Shown one piece after another: positions 1 to 6,895 of a DNA stretch of 13,994 nt. Location: contig JAOTUT010000013.1 in NCBI GenBank assembly GCA_029863735.1, positions 1 through 13,994 on the forward strand. The letters run 5' to 3'. The position numbers were made by a program, and so were the translations under genes. The stretch comes from Ignavibacteria bacterium (lineage in GTDB: Bacteria > Bacteroidota > Ignavibacteria > Ignavibacteriales > Ignavibacteriaceae). Position 1 is the first letter of the stretch; every line of letters starts with the position of its first letter. The notes under the pieces were generated by a model. That model made no database searches, was not told the DNA's origin, and worked only from the letters and a program-made list of their open reading frames with translations.

Positions 1-605
1 AGTCCTATGAGAAAAGACATTGGGATTGTGTTCTTAATTTTTTTTGAGTAGAGCGCTCCGTATGCCCAGACAAAGGTTGCAAAAGTAATTATCCCAACTC
101 CAACTACGACAGACGCGCCTGATATATTTTTATTGATAAGCACATCATCTTCAAGGATTGTTAGCAGCACTACACCAACTACTCCCATACATAAACCAAT
201 TATAGTCGTTTTATCTGGTTTTTTATTACCAAAAATTTTCCAATCAAGTATAACCATCCAGATAGAAATAGATGCCACAATAGATGCCGCAAGACCGGAT
301 GGAATGAATTGTTGTGCCCATGCAAGACAACTATAACCAATAAATATCATAAACATACCGAGCACTATTGCAGCTTTCAGGTCTACTAGTTGTGGTTTCT
401 TTTTTGTCCGCCAGTAAAACCATGAACAGAGCATAAGCCCGGCAATTGTAAAACGGATACCTACCGATAACAGCGGGGGAATTGTTTCCAGAGTAAATCG
501 TATTGCCAGATATGTTGAACCCCATATAACATAGATAGCTGCAAAAGCCGCAAATACTTTTAGCTGGTGGTTATCAATATCTTTATTTAGTAATCGTAAG
601 TACAT
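1..605 (-). CDS. EamA/DMT-family membrane transporter (3' end cut by window edge)
   Basis: This is an inner-membrane drug/metabolite-superfamily permease, probably exporting an amino acid or a related small metabolite. About 201 residues are visible. They begin MYLRLLNKD and contain the family's opening helix (IWGSTYLAIRFTLETIPP, residues about 28-45), a middle stretch with WAQQFIPSGLAASIVASI, then further hydrophobic helices, so the first EamA repeat is complete and the second has just begun. The frame is open to base 1; full-length relatives have about 300 residues. The start at 605 is set by a GGAGGA ribosome site at 613-618, which lies inside the last codons of the upstream regulator gene. 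The regulator's stop is only 3 bp away, so the two are very likely co-transcribed and translationally coupled. Lrp-type regulators often control neighbouring amino-acid exporters, so such a substrate is plausible but inferred. Confidence 0.9.
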   Translation of the reverse strand, partial: MYLRLLNKDIDNHQLKVFAAFAAIYVIWGSTYLAIRFTLETIPPLLSVGIRFTIAGLMLCSWFYWRTKKKPQLVDLKAAIVLGMFMIFIGYSCLAWAQQFIPSGLAASIVASISIWMVILDWKIFGNKKPDKTTIIGLCMGVVGVVLLTILEDDVLINKNISGASVVVGVGIITFATFVWAYGALYSKKIKNTIPMSFLIG

Positions 606-608
606 TGT

Positions 609-1070
609 TTATTCCTCCGATTCCGGCAAATTTAGCTTGCAGGTTTCTTTTACGGTTTCAAGCACAATAACAGAATTTGTCGATTTGATTTCGGGCATTG
701 CTCTAAACTTTTCCCGCATAAAAGAGGCTAGTGCTTTGTTATCTGCCAACCGAACTTTTAAAAGGTAACAATCTTCACCTGCAACATGATGTATTTCAAG
801 GATCTCGGGAAACTCTGCGAGTTTTTTTGCTGTTTCAATCTCACCCGGTGTTTCACTCGTGCGAACAAAAATAAAAGCGAGCAAACCCAGATCTAATAAA
901 TCTGAACTTAGGTGGGTTGCATAGTCGCTTATGTATCCTTTCTCTTCAAGTTTTCTTATTCGTTCCTGCACACCGGAGGGAACCATTCCAATTTGCCGTG
1001 CAATTTCCGCGTTGGTTATCCTTGCGTTTTCTTGCAAAAGAGAAAGAATATTGCTATCTGTCTTATCCAT
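609..1070 (-). CDS. Lrp/AsnC-family transcriptional regulator
   Basis: A DNA-binding feast/famine regulator of 153 residues, the usual length for the family. The N-terminus (MDKTDSNILSLLQENARITN) and a helix-turn-helix at about residues 18-41 (AEIARQIGMVPSGVQERI) match the Lrp/AsnC pattern. It continues into a ligand-sensing RAM domain at about 65-142, with the typical HHVAGEDCYLLKV segment at 94-106. Such proteins form dimers to octamers and respond to amino acids. The start is supported by GGAG at 1078-1081, 7 nt before the ATG. It is the first gene of an operon with the EamA/DMT transporter and most likely regulates that transporter and itself. The effector cannot be read from the sequence. 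Confidence 0.93.
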   Translation of the reverse strand: MDKTDSNILSLLQENARITNAEIARQIGMVPSGVQERIRKLEEKGYISDYATHLSSDLLDLGLLAFIFVRTSETPGEIETAKKLAEFPEILEIHHVAGEDCYLLKVRLADNKALASFMREKFRAMPEIKSTNSVIVLETVKETCKLNLPESEE

Positions 1071-1107
1071 TTTTCAACTCCATCGTGATGATTATTCTTG
1101 TTACACT

Positions 1108-1138
1108 CAAATATGTAGAAATATATTCTTATAATCAA
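1108..1138 (-). promoter_or_regulatory. Candidate promoter of the lrp-transporter operon
   Basis: On the minus strand there is a TTG (1136-1138) and, 20 nt later, CATATTTG (1108-1115), one mismatch from the Bacteroidota -7 box TAnnTTTG. It would give a leader of roughly 35 nt before the ATG at 1070. The same sequence can be read as a poor sigma-70 promoter. Pattern match only. Confidence 0.35.
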
Positions 1139-1155
1139 GGATAGAAAGGAATATT

Positions 1156-1211
1156 TTTCATATCTATGTCATATATCACGAATATATTTCATATGTATCG
1201 AATTTTCATAT
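1156..1211 (-). promoter_or_regulatory. Cluster of ATATGAAA-type repeats, possible Lrp operator
   Basis: Three exact copies of ATATGAAA (minus-strand reading; plus-strand TTTCATAT at 1156-1163, 1187-1194 and 1204-1211) and one near copy (1167-1174) lie just upstream of the candidate promoter. Lrp-family proteins bind arrays of degenerate AT-rich sites upstream of their own genes, so this may be an autoregulatory region. The background is very AT-rich, so chance similarity is possible. Confidence 0.3.
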
Positions 1212-1291
1212 AAATATTGGTGGAATTCTGAGAAATGATTATCGGAATAAATTATTACTATTTGAAGAAATACTTTTAATATTAAGATTGA

Positions 1292-1378
1292 TCAGTCAGT
1301 CTCTTTTTCAATTACAACTGCACTAATACGGCCCCAACTGCTGCCAGGTCCAGGATAAAAGTGATTAAATGGTTTGCT
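1292..1378 (-). pseudogene. Possible C-terminal gene fragment of unknown family
   Basis: Between an in-frame stop at 1379-1381 and the stop at 1292-1294, the minus strand encodes 28 residues containing FNHFYPGPGSSWGRISAVV and ending EKETD. The composition looks protein-like, but I do not recognise the family and see no start codon. It ends in GACTGACTGA, the same sequence that ends the ogt fragment at 1444. It could be chance. Confidence 0.2.
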
Positions 1379-1443
1379 TTACTCTTCACTAACGCAACTA
1401 TCAACCTGAAATTACATTATTTTGAGTTGCAGGTTATTTAGCT

Positions 1444-1551
1444 TCAGTCAGTCTTCATTTCAAGATTCAATAAAAATTGTTCCCTCCACATTCCACCGCC
1501 GTAACCAACAAGCTCCCCGTTTTTACCAATTACCCAAAGGCAGGGAATTAT
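1444..1551 (-). pseudogene. ogt C-terminal fragment, copy A
   Basis: The minus strand encodes IIPCLWVIGKNGELVGYGGG, then MWREQFLLNLEMKTD and a stop. This matches the C-terminal end of O6-methylguanine-DNA methyltransferases (active site PCHR, then VIGKNGELVGY and the RKxxLLxLE tail). The active-site motif has decayed from PCHR to PCLW, and everything before it is missing: the homology stops at 1551, exactly where a palindromic repeat begins. It is one of four related fragments in the window, all on the same strand. Confidence 0.75.
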
Positions 1552-1592
1552 AAAGAGATTGCTTCTCCCGCTGATGCGGGAGCGCAATGACA
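1552..1592. repeat. Palindromic intergenic repeat, copy A
   Basis: A 41-bp element running from AAAGAGATTGC to GCAATGACA. ATTGC pairs with GCAAT, and inside it CTCCCGC pairs perfectly with GCGGGAG around a TGAT loop. Near-identical copies lie at 8645-8685 and 12338-12378. This copy lacks the second hairpin half found in the other two. It is directly joined to the ogt fragment. Confidence 0.85.
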
Positions 1593-1624
1593 TCCGTCGT
1601 GGCGGCAGGTTCTTCTTCCTGCGA

Positions 1625-1700
1625 GGTTGTGCTGGCTTTCTTCAAACATAACAATCTCAGCCTTCGGACAAAGGCATAAAGCTCGTTAAAATCTTCAATT
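1625..1700 (-). pseudogene. Alpha/beta-hydrolase C-terminal fragment, copy A (frameshifted)
   Basis: The minus strand reads CPKAEIVMFEESQHNL and, in another frame just upstream, IEDFNELYA. These align with the better preserved fragment at 8451-8596 (IEEYKMYG, then AEFVMFEESDHNL). The SxHN segment corresponds to the catalytic-histidine region of alpha/beta hydrolases. A frameshift and loss of both ends show decay. Boundaries are approximate. Confidence 0.45.
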
Positions 1701-1740
1701 TCTGTCCGTTTTCAAACATAAAAAAAATAGTTTAAAATCC

Positions 1741-1795
1741 GTTATCACTTTCTTCTCCTTTTACTGCGTTTAATAATAGAAGCACAAATAATTAT
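1741..1795 (+). promoter_or_regulatory. Conserved two-box upstream motif, copy 1 (putative ECF sigma promoter)
   Basis: GTTATCACTTTC (1741-1752), 12 unconserved bases, then TGCGTTTA (1765-1772), followed by a partly conserved tail (ATAGAAGC, then AAATAATT). The same boxes with the same 12-bp gap occur at 6047-6078 before the paralogous lipoprotein gene. Between GTTATCAC and TGCG there are 16 bp, the usual -35/-10 spacing of ECF promoters. The nearby sigma factor is the obvious candidate, but no binding data can be read from sequence. The ATG is 46 bp downstream of the second box. Confidence 0.55.
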
Positions 1796-1818
1796 TAACC
1801 AATTAAAGGAGCTATAAT

Positions 1819-2388
1819 ATGAAAAACTTAATCAAACCTGCTTTAGCATTTTTTCTTGCAGCAATATTATTCACTGCTTGCAGTAACGAAGATAATCCAC
1901 TTGCACCTGGAGATCCGGGAAATGGTGGTGGAGATCCGGATCCGATTGTAATAAATACTCCAAGATATATGCATATTGAAAGTATATCGGTAACCCATTT
2001 CCCCAAAAACAAATCGAACGGCGATACCTGGGATTGGAATCCTTTGTCATCAAACGAGAGGAAGCCGGATATTGAAGTAGTTTTACAAAGATCTGGAAAT
2101 TATTTACCGGCATTCTGGTCTGACCAAAGAAAGAATGCTAACTACACAAGCACTTATGTCTTTACGCAACCTGCTTCAGAGTACGATGGAGAACTTCCTC
2201 ACGACGTACCTTACGGACAGACCTGGAAGGTAAGTCTTATTGATGATGATTTTGGTGGTAATGATCAGATGGGTTCCGTAACAGTTAAACCATCATCAAT
2301 TTACGGTAAAGATAATGCGACTAACTTTAACAAAATGCTTACAAGCGGAGATTTGAAGATTAAGGTAAGGGGTGCATGGATATATTAA
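1819..2388 (+). CDS. Lipoprotein with C2-like domain (paralogue 1)
   Basis: A 189-residue predicted lipoprotein. A hydrophobic signal peptide ends in the lipobox LFTAC, with lipidated Cys21. A Gly/Pro/Asp linker follows (about 26-43, APGDPGNGGGDPDP), then a globular part of about 140 residues. Segments KPDIEVVL (82-89), LIDDDFGGNDQMGSVTV (140-156) and the SGDLKIKVRG end resemble the strand/Asp-loop pattern of C2 domains, suggesting calcium or surface binding; this is a pattern judgement, not a confirmed family. The start is supported by AAAGGAG at 1805-1811. It is a clear paralogue of the lipoprotein at 6243 and shares its upstream two-box motif; the pair flanks the sigma/kinase operon. It converges on the kinase gene with 12 bp between stop codons. 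It probably sits in the envelope as a target of the adjacent sigma factor. Confidence 0.85.
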   Translation: MKNLIKPALAFFLAAILFTACSNEDNPLAPGDPGNGGGDPDPIVINTPRYMHIESISVTHFPKNKSNGDTWDWNPLSSNERKPDIEVVLQRSGNYLPAFWSDQRKNANYTSTYVFTQPASEYDGELPHDVPYGQTWKVSLIDDDFGGNDQMGSVTVKPSSIYGKDNATNFNKMLTSGDLKIKVRGAWIY

Positions 2389-2395
2389 AACTTAA

Positions 2396-2422
2396 GGATG
2401 TCACGGCGTTGCCGTGGCATCC
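2396..2422. terminator. Hairpin at the convergent lipoprotein/kinase junction
   Basis: GGATG-T-CACGGC, loop GTT, GCCGTG-G-CATCC: a 12-bp stem with one central T/G wobble (plus-strand reading). On the minus strand it is followed by a T-rich stretch (TTAAGTTTTAAT), which fits termination of the kinase transcript. On the plus strand no T run follows, so termination there is less certain. The stem overlaps the last codons and stop of the kinase gene. Confidence 0.6.
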
Positions 2423-5373
2423 AATTGATCTGCTTCAACTGCACTCAACATTTCTCTGTATTTCTGTGCTTGATCGTATTTTCCCCATTTCTCATAATTT
2501 TTTACCAGCATTTTTATCGCGCTGACTGTTAAACGATCGTCCTTCCCTCTTTTATCCAGCAAATTGCCATAAGCTTTTAATAAAGTCTTTTCAGCCTCTT
2601 CATACTTACCTTCCCTTGAATAACATTTGCCCAGCATACTTTCCGCATAAGAAATATTCCAGTGATCTGCAGGAAGTTTATTCTTATATATTTCAAATCC
2701 CTTATTGATTTTTTCTTCAGCTTCAGTAAAGCTTTTTGTTTCAATGAGCGCATTTCCCAATCCAAGGAAAGCATTTGCCGTTTGTGGATGATCTTCACCA
2801 AGCATTTCAATTCGCAATGAAAGTGATTTTCTGTACTGCTTCACAGCCTCATCATATTTTTTCTTGCTAGTAAGAAGTGATGCATAAATATTCATGCTTG
2901 TAACCACATTCGGATGGTTTGCGCCAAGCAGCTTAATTCTCATATCCAAAGCCGATTTTAAAAGAGATTCTGCAAGATCATATTTCCCCCACCGTTGATA
3001 CAGGACACCGAGATTACTCATACTGGTAGCAACTTCGGGATGTTCATTCCCATATATTTTTTTATTCAGGCTTAAAGATTCTTTATACATTTCTTCTGCT
3101 TTTACATAATCACCTTTGTCACTATAAATACCGGCAAGATTATTTAAATCCAGAGCGATATAGGGATGATCTTCACCTAAAAGTTTTTTATCCAGTTCAA
3201 GTACTTCCGAATATAGTTTTTCTGCGCTGTTCAAATCGCCCATCAGTGCTGTTATGGAAGCAATGTTATAAAGATCGGTTGAAATTGAAGGATGTATCTC
3301 ACCAAAAAGTTTTTTATCAATCTCTAATGTTTCATTAAACAATTTTGAAGCTTCTTCAAATTCTCCCATTTGCTGCAACAGGAATGCAAGATTCCCTATG
3401 GTTTCAGTTACCGATGGATGAATTTTACCATAAAGCTTCTCCTTTATCTGAAGTGCTTCTTCAAATAATTTTTTCGCTTCATCATATTCTCCCATATCTT
3501 CCTTAAGCAGCGCAAGATTATTAATTGACTGTGCAACTTCCGGGCTCTCAGGAGACAGGAATTTTTTCCGGATCGATAACGAAGTAATTAATAATTTCCC
3601 CGATTGGTCATAATTTCCCTCCTCGCGTAAAACCATTGCCAGGTCGTTCATGCTTTCTGCCGTTTCCAAACTTTCTTCTCCGTAAATATTTTTCCTTTTA
3701 TCAATAGCTTCATTAAATTTTTTAATTGCTGATTCATAATCGCCCATTGCGAAATTCAGATTAGCAAGATCATTAAGGCTTTTTGCTGCTTCTGGGCTAC
3801 TGCTTCCAAACAACGAATCATTAATTGAATATGCTTTCTGTAAAAGCACCAAGGCATTTTGATACAATCCCAGACTCTTGTAAACGTTTCCCGTAACACC
3901 AAGCATATTTGCCAGCACTTCCGGCTGATCAGATAATTCGCTTTCAATTCTTTTAACACCATTGTCAAGTAATTCCCTCGCAGTGATTGTTTCACCTTTG
4001 GATTCTTCAGGGTCCGCAACCTGAAATATCCCTGCAAGGAATTCAGATACTTTCCTGGATTTCTCTGCTTCAAGCTTAGCCCGGTCTCTTTCTTCTGCAA
4101 GCTGGATTGTATAAAAAACGGTAACAAGTGCTATTAAAGTAACCGCAATAGATGCAACAATAACACCAACTTTGTGTCTCTGGATAAATTTTTTGGTTCT
4201 ATACCCTGCGGTACTTTTACGGGCAATTACAGGTAACTCGTTATGATGATTATCAATATCTGTTATCAATTGAGCTATTGAGCTATATCTGCGTTCCGGC
4301 TCTTTACGAATCGCCATCAAGCAGATATTATCAAGATCGCCAGCTATTCTTTTCTTTAGTTTTGAAACAGTAGTTCTACGTTTTTCGAGAATATACTTTG
4401 CATTTGTTTTCTTTGAGCTGTCCGTACCAGAAAGTGAAATTTTAGTTATCATCGTACTTGGTTTCTGTGGTTCGGTAAGACAAATAATTCTTTCCATTTC
4501 AAGTGCAGAAGAAGTAGTAACTTCATACGGCGGGGAGCCGGTAAGCAGTTGATAGAGAATTAAGCCCAAGGAATAAATATCAGTTGCAGTGCTTACAGGT
4601 TCTCCTTTCACCTGTTCCGGAGAAGCATATTCCGGGGTCATTACTCTCATCCCTGTGCGGGTTAAAAACTTTTTGTCATCATCTTCTTCAAAAACTTTTG
4701 CGATCCCAAAATCAAGCAGCTTAACTGTTCCATCTTCCTGAACTAGAATATTGCTTGGTTTAATGTCCCTGTGAATAACAAGGTTTTGATGCGCATATAA
4801 AACTGCTTCACAAACTTTCTTAAAGAGTTCAAGCCTTTGTTCAATGGTCAGATTATTTTCATCGCAGTATTCAGTAATTGGTTTTCCTTTAACATATTCC
4901 ATTGTAAAATATGGAAGACCCAATTCTGAAATACCGCCATCCAGAAGTCTTGCTATATGTGGATGCTGGAGTCGCGCTAATATTTGTCTTTCTTCTTCAA
5001 ACCGTGTAATTATTTCTTGAGAGTTCATTCCAGGTTTTACAACCTTGAGAGCAACTTTCTGTTCAAAATGTCCATCTGCTCGTTCAGCCAGATACACTGA
5101 ACCCATTCCCCCTGAACCGATTTGCTTTATTGCACGATAGTTACCAAAAGTCTTTCCGTCAAGACTTGAATCACCCACAGCTATGTAGTCTGCTGCAAAT
5201 CCTGAAAAAATACTGTGCTGTTTTTCATCTGCTAAAAGCAGAGAAGCCACCTCATCAAAAAGTTCTTTATCATCGCCGCACTCGCTTTTCAGAAAATTTT
5301 CTCTTTCTGAAGGATTTAAACCCAGAGCTTTTTCAAATAGTGATTGTATTTTATTCCATCTTTCGGAGTTCAT
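2401..5373 (-). CDS. Transmembrane Ser/Thr protein kinase with C-terminal TPR array
   Basis: A 990-residue Hanks-type kinase. The N-terminal 70 residues (MNSERWNKIQSLFEKAL) form the helical leader often seen on such kinases. The catalytic domain spans about 80-380: glycine loop GSGGMGSVY (86-94), lysine in VALKVV (K110), HRDIKPSNI (201-209), DFG (221-223) and PEYASPEQ (247-254), so it should be active. One membrane helix at about 402-423 is followed by a charged helix and about 12 tandem 42-residue TPR units (about 487-985) of the kinesin-light-chain type, with GEDHP-like turns. The TPR part is probably on the far side of the membrane and may sense protein partners. The gene lies 37 bp downstream of an ECF sigma gene in the same direction; the sigma factor is the likely substrate or partner. 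There is no strong Shine-Dalgarno site before the ATG. Confidence 0.95.
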   Translation of the reverse strand: MNSERWNKIQSLFEKALGLNPSERENFLKSECGDDKELFDEVASLLLADEKQHSIFSGFAADYIAVGDSSLDGKTFGNYRAIKQIGSGGMGSVYLAERADGHFEQKVALKVVKPGMNSQEIITRFEEERQILARLQHPHIARLLDGGISELGLPYFTMEYVKGKPITEYCDENNLTIEQRLELFKKVCEAVLYAHQNLVIHRDIKPSNILVQEDGTVKLLDFGIAKVFEEDDDKKFLTRTGMRVMTPEYASPEQVKGEPVSTATDIYSLGLILYQLLTGSPPYEVTTSSALEMERIICLTEPQKPSTMITKISLSGTDSSKKTNAKYILEKRRTTVSKLKKRIAGDLDNICLMAIRKEPERRYSSIAQLITDIDNHHNELPVIARKSTAGYRTKKFIQRHKVGVIVASIAVTLIALVTVFYTIQLAEERDRAKLEAEKSRKVSEFLAGIFQVADPEESKGETITARELLDNGVKRIESELSDQPEVLANMLGVTGNVYKSLGLYQNALVLLQKAYSINDSLFGSSSPEAAKSLNDLANLNFAMGDYESAIKKFNEAIDKRKNIYGEESLETAESMNDLAMVLREEGNYDQSGKLLITSLSIRKKFLSPESPEVAQSINNLALLKEDMGEYDEAKKLFEEALQIKEKLYGKIHPSVTETIGNLAFLLQQMGEFEEASKLFNETLEIDKKLFGEIHPSISTDLYNIASITALMGDLNSAEKLYSEVLELDKKLLGEDHPYIALDLNNLAGIYSDKGDYVKAEEMYKESLSLNKKIYGNEHPEVATSMSNLGVLYQRWGKYDLAESLLKSALDMRIKLLGANHPNVVTSMNIYASLLTSKKKYDEAVKQYRKSLSLRIEMLGEDHPQTANAFLGLGNALIETKSFTEAEEKINKGFEIYKNKLPADHWNISYAESMLGKCYSREGKYEEAEKTLLKAYGNLLDKRGKDDRLTVSAIKMLVKNYEKWGKYDQAQKYREMLSAVEADQLDATATP

Positions 5374-5410
5374 TAATATGGTTCTGAATTAGTTCTGAAA
5401 TGTAATTGAT

Positions 5411-5980
5411 TTAAAGTTCCTGCTTGAGTTCCCTGCTCAGCCAGGCTTTAGCCATTCGAAAATCTCTTCGTACTGTTGGTAGTGATACACCTAATACCTC
5501 GGCAATTTCTTCGTGATTCAATCCGACAAAAAACCAATGCTCTATAATTTTTGATTGTTTTTCATTTAGCTGCTCTAATTTTTTCAGCGCTTCATCTAGT
5601 GCAATTAATTCTTCTGGTTTTGATTCGCGTTTCATTTTATCATCGACGAATGTTGCAAGCACCTGGTCGCCACCCCTTTTCTGTGCCACGCGGGCATTTG
5701 CATAATTTATTAAAATTCTTCTCATTGCCTGCGAGGCAATTCCGAAAAAGTGTGCCCGGTTCTGCCATGTGATTTTTTCCTGGTTGACCAGTTTCACGTA
5801 AGCTTCGTGGACAAGCGCAGTAGCATTTAAAGTATGATTTCTTCTCTCACCTCTAAGATGAATGTGTGCAAGCTGGTGCATTTCTTTGTAAACCATCGGC
5901 ATAAGAACATCAACAACTTCCTTATTTCCACTGCTCAGGTCGGATAAAAGCTGTGTTACATCATTCCGGTTATTGTCCAT
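5411..5980 (-). CDS. ECF sigma factor, TIGR02999-like, paired with a Ser/Thr kinase
   Basis: A 189-residue RNA polymerase sigma factor of the ECF type. Region 2 runs about residues 25-100 (MVYKEMHQLAHIHLRGERRN, then ALVHEAYVKLV and the -10-contacting AHFFGIASQAMRRILINYAN). Region 4 runs about 128-185, with the helix-turn-helix HEEIAEVLGVSLPTVRRDF. No anti-sigma gene is present; instead a Ser/Thr kinase follows immediately. In region 2 the acidic DAED-like motif of classical ECF sigmas is replaced by NATA with Thr54. This recalls ECF43-type sigmas activated by threonine phosphorylation (established for EcfP/PknT of Vibrio, cited from memory). It probably drives the two flanking lipoprotein genes. 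The gene is divergent from the lipoprotein gene at 6243. Confidence 0.93.
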   Translation of the reverse strand: MDNNRNDVTQLLSDLSSGNKEVVDVLMPMVYKEMHQLAHIHLRGERRNHTLNATALVHEAYVKLVNQEKITWQNRAHFFGIASQAMRRILINYANARVAQKRGGDQVLATFVDDKMKRESKPEELIALDEALKKLEQLNEKQSKIIEHWFFVGLNHEEIAEVLGVSLPTVRRDFRMAKAWLSRELKQEL

Positions 5981-6015
5981 AGATTAAAAACCTATCGATA
6001 AAGTTAAAAATCAAA

Positions 6016-6023
6016 CAAATTTA
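6016..6023 (-). promoter_or_regulatory. Candidate -7 box for the sigma/kinase operon
   Basis: The minus strand reads TAAATTTG, an exact match to the Bacteroidota -7 consensus TAnnTTTG, 36 bp before the sigma start codon. I see no convincing TTG at the -33 position, so the call is weak. Confidence 0.28.
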
Positions 6024-6046
6024 ATTAAAAATTTTTTATGAATCCC

Positions 6047-6099
6047 GTTATCACTTTCCTCAAAATTTCCTGCGTTTAGTTATAGAAGCGTAAATAATT
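6047..6099 (+). promoter_or_regulatory. Conserved two-box upstream motif, copy 2 (putative ECF sigma promoter)
   Basis: GTTATCACTTTC (6047-6058), 12 unconserved bases, TGCGTTTA (6071-6078), then the partly conserved tail (ATAGAAGC, AAATAATT to 6099). It is the same motif with the same spacing as at 1741-1795. It lies in the divergent region between the sigma gene and the second lipoprotein gene and points at the lipoprotein, with a long leader of about 160 nt to the preferred ATG. Confidence 0.55.
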
Positions 6100-6242
6100 G
6101 GAAATACAGAAAAGACAAAATGCAGATAACTGAATTCAAGAAAAAGCAAGGTAGTAAATCAAGTTAATTATTACAAATCAATCATTTAAGAGGAAATATT
6201 ATGAACAGAATCAACTATAAACTAAAAACAAAGGAGTACAAA

Positions 6243-6821
6243 ATGAAACACTTTCTTAAACTTTCTTTTGCTTTGTTGTTTGCGGTAATTTTATTTGCCG
6301 CCTGCAGCACTGAAGATAATCCCATTGCACCAGGAGATCCGGGTAATGGCGGAGACCCTGATCCCATAATCAACACTCCGGTTGCAATGAAAATTGAATC
6401 TATATCGGTTACAAATTTTCCGACAACCAAATCAAACGGTGATAAATGGGACTATCACGTTTTCCCAAACTCACCAACCAGAAGACCTGATATTTATGTC
6501 GAGCTAAGACCTTTCGGAAGCAGCGATCACGTATTCCGTTCTGACGTGGTAGAGGATGCAATAATAGAAACTGCATATGACAGTTTTAATTTCTATGAAC
6601 CAGGTCCATCAAACGGAGGCACTTTCCCTTACAGCGTTTCAATGAGTTCAACCTACGTAATTGATCTGCTGGATGATGACGGTATTTCAGCTGATGATTT
6701 GATGGGAAGTGTTGAAGTTGTACCCAGCATACATTATAAAAATGATAATGCAGTCGGTTTTACAAAATCTTTAACAAGCGGAGATTTGAGAATTACAATA
6801 AAAGGAAGATGGGTTTATTAA
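6243..6821 (+). CDS. Lipoprotein with C2-like domain (paralogue 2)
   Basis: A predicted lipoprotein of 192 residues from the preferred start at 6243. That ATG has AAGGAG at 6231-6236 and gives a signal peptide (MKHFLKLSFALLFAVILFAAC, Cys21) that aligns with paralogue 1. An in-frame ATG at 6201 also has an upstream AGAGGAAA and would add 14 polar residues; this is less likely. The linker APGDPGNGGDPDP and the segments IESISVTNFP, KSNGDKWD, RPDIYVEL (81-88), LLDDDGISADDLMGSVEV (142-159) and TSGDLRITIKGRWVY are shared with paralogue 1; the middle (about 90-130) diverges. The Asp-rich loop resembles C2 calcium loops. It is followed by a good terminator and preceded by the shared two-box motif, so it appears to be a single-gene unit controlled together with paralogue 1. 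Confidence 0.87.
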   Translation: MKHFLKLSFALLFAVILFAACSTEDNPIAPGDPGNGGDPDPIINTPVAMKIESISVTNFPTTKSNGDKWDYHVFPNSPTRRPDIYVELRPFGSSDHVFRSDVVEDAIIETAYDSFNFYEPGPSNGGTFPYSVSMSSTYVIDLLDDDGISADDLMGSVEVVPSIHYKNDNAVGFTKSLTSGDLRITIKGRWVY

Positions 6822-6845
6822 AACCAAACTGATAAATTACTTAAG

Positions 6846-6877
6846 AAGCACTTCATGTGATGGTGAAGTGCTTTTTT
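6846..6877 (+). terminator. Rho-independent terminator after lipoprotein 2
   Basis: A perfect 10-bp stem (AAGCACTTCA at 6846-6855, TGAAGTGCTT at 6864-6873), an 8-nt loop and a run of six T to 6877. It lies 25 bp after the lipoprotein stop. On the minus strand only a short T-rich tail follows, so it is mainly a plus-strand terminator. Confidence 0.85.
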
Positions 6878-6895
6878 ATTTATTCAATAATTCTC

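Larger units (their letters stand above)
1083..1740. other. Intergenic stretch with decayed gene ends and repeats
   Basis: I see no intact gene here. From left to right it holds the lrp upstream region, a short open segment that looks like a protein C-terminus (1292-1378), an ogt C-terminal fragment (1444-1551), a palindromic repeat (1552-1592) and a frameshifted alpha/beta-hydrolase C-terminal fragment (about 1625-1700). All coding-like fragments read on the minus strand. Confidence 0.6.

Noticed and set aside
331..525. 64-codon minus-strand open frame
   Set aside because: It lies in another frame of the EamA/DMT transporter gene, whose own frame is open from 605 to base 1 and gives a clear family match.
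5381..5399. Direct repeat GTTCTGAA spaced 11 bp between sigma and kinase genes
   Set aside because: Only two copies in an AT-rich 37-bp gap; not enough to call an operator.
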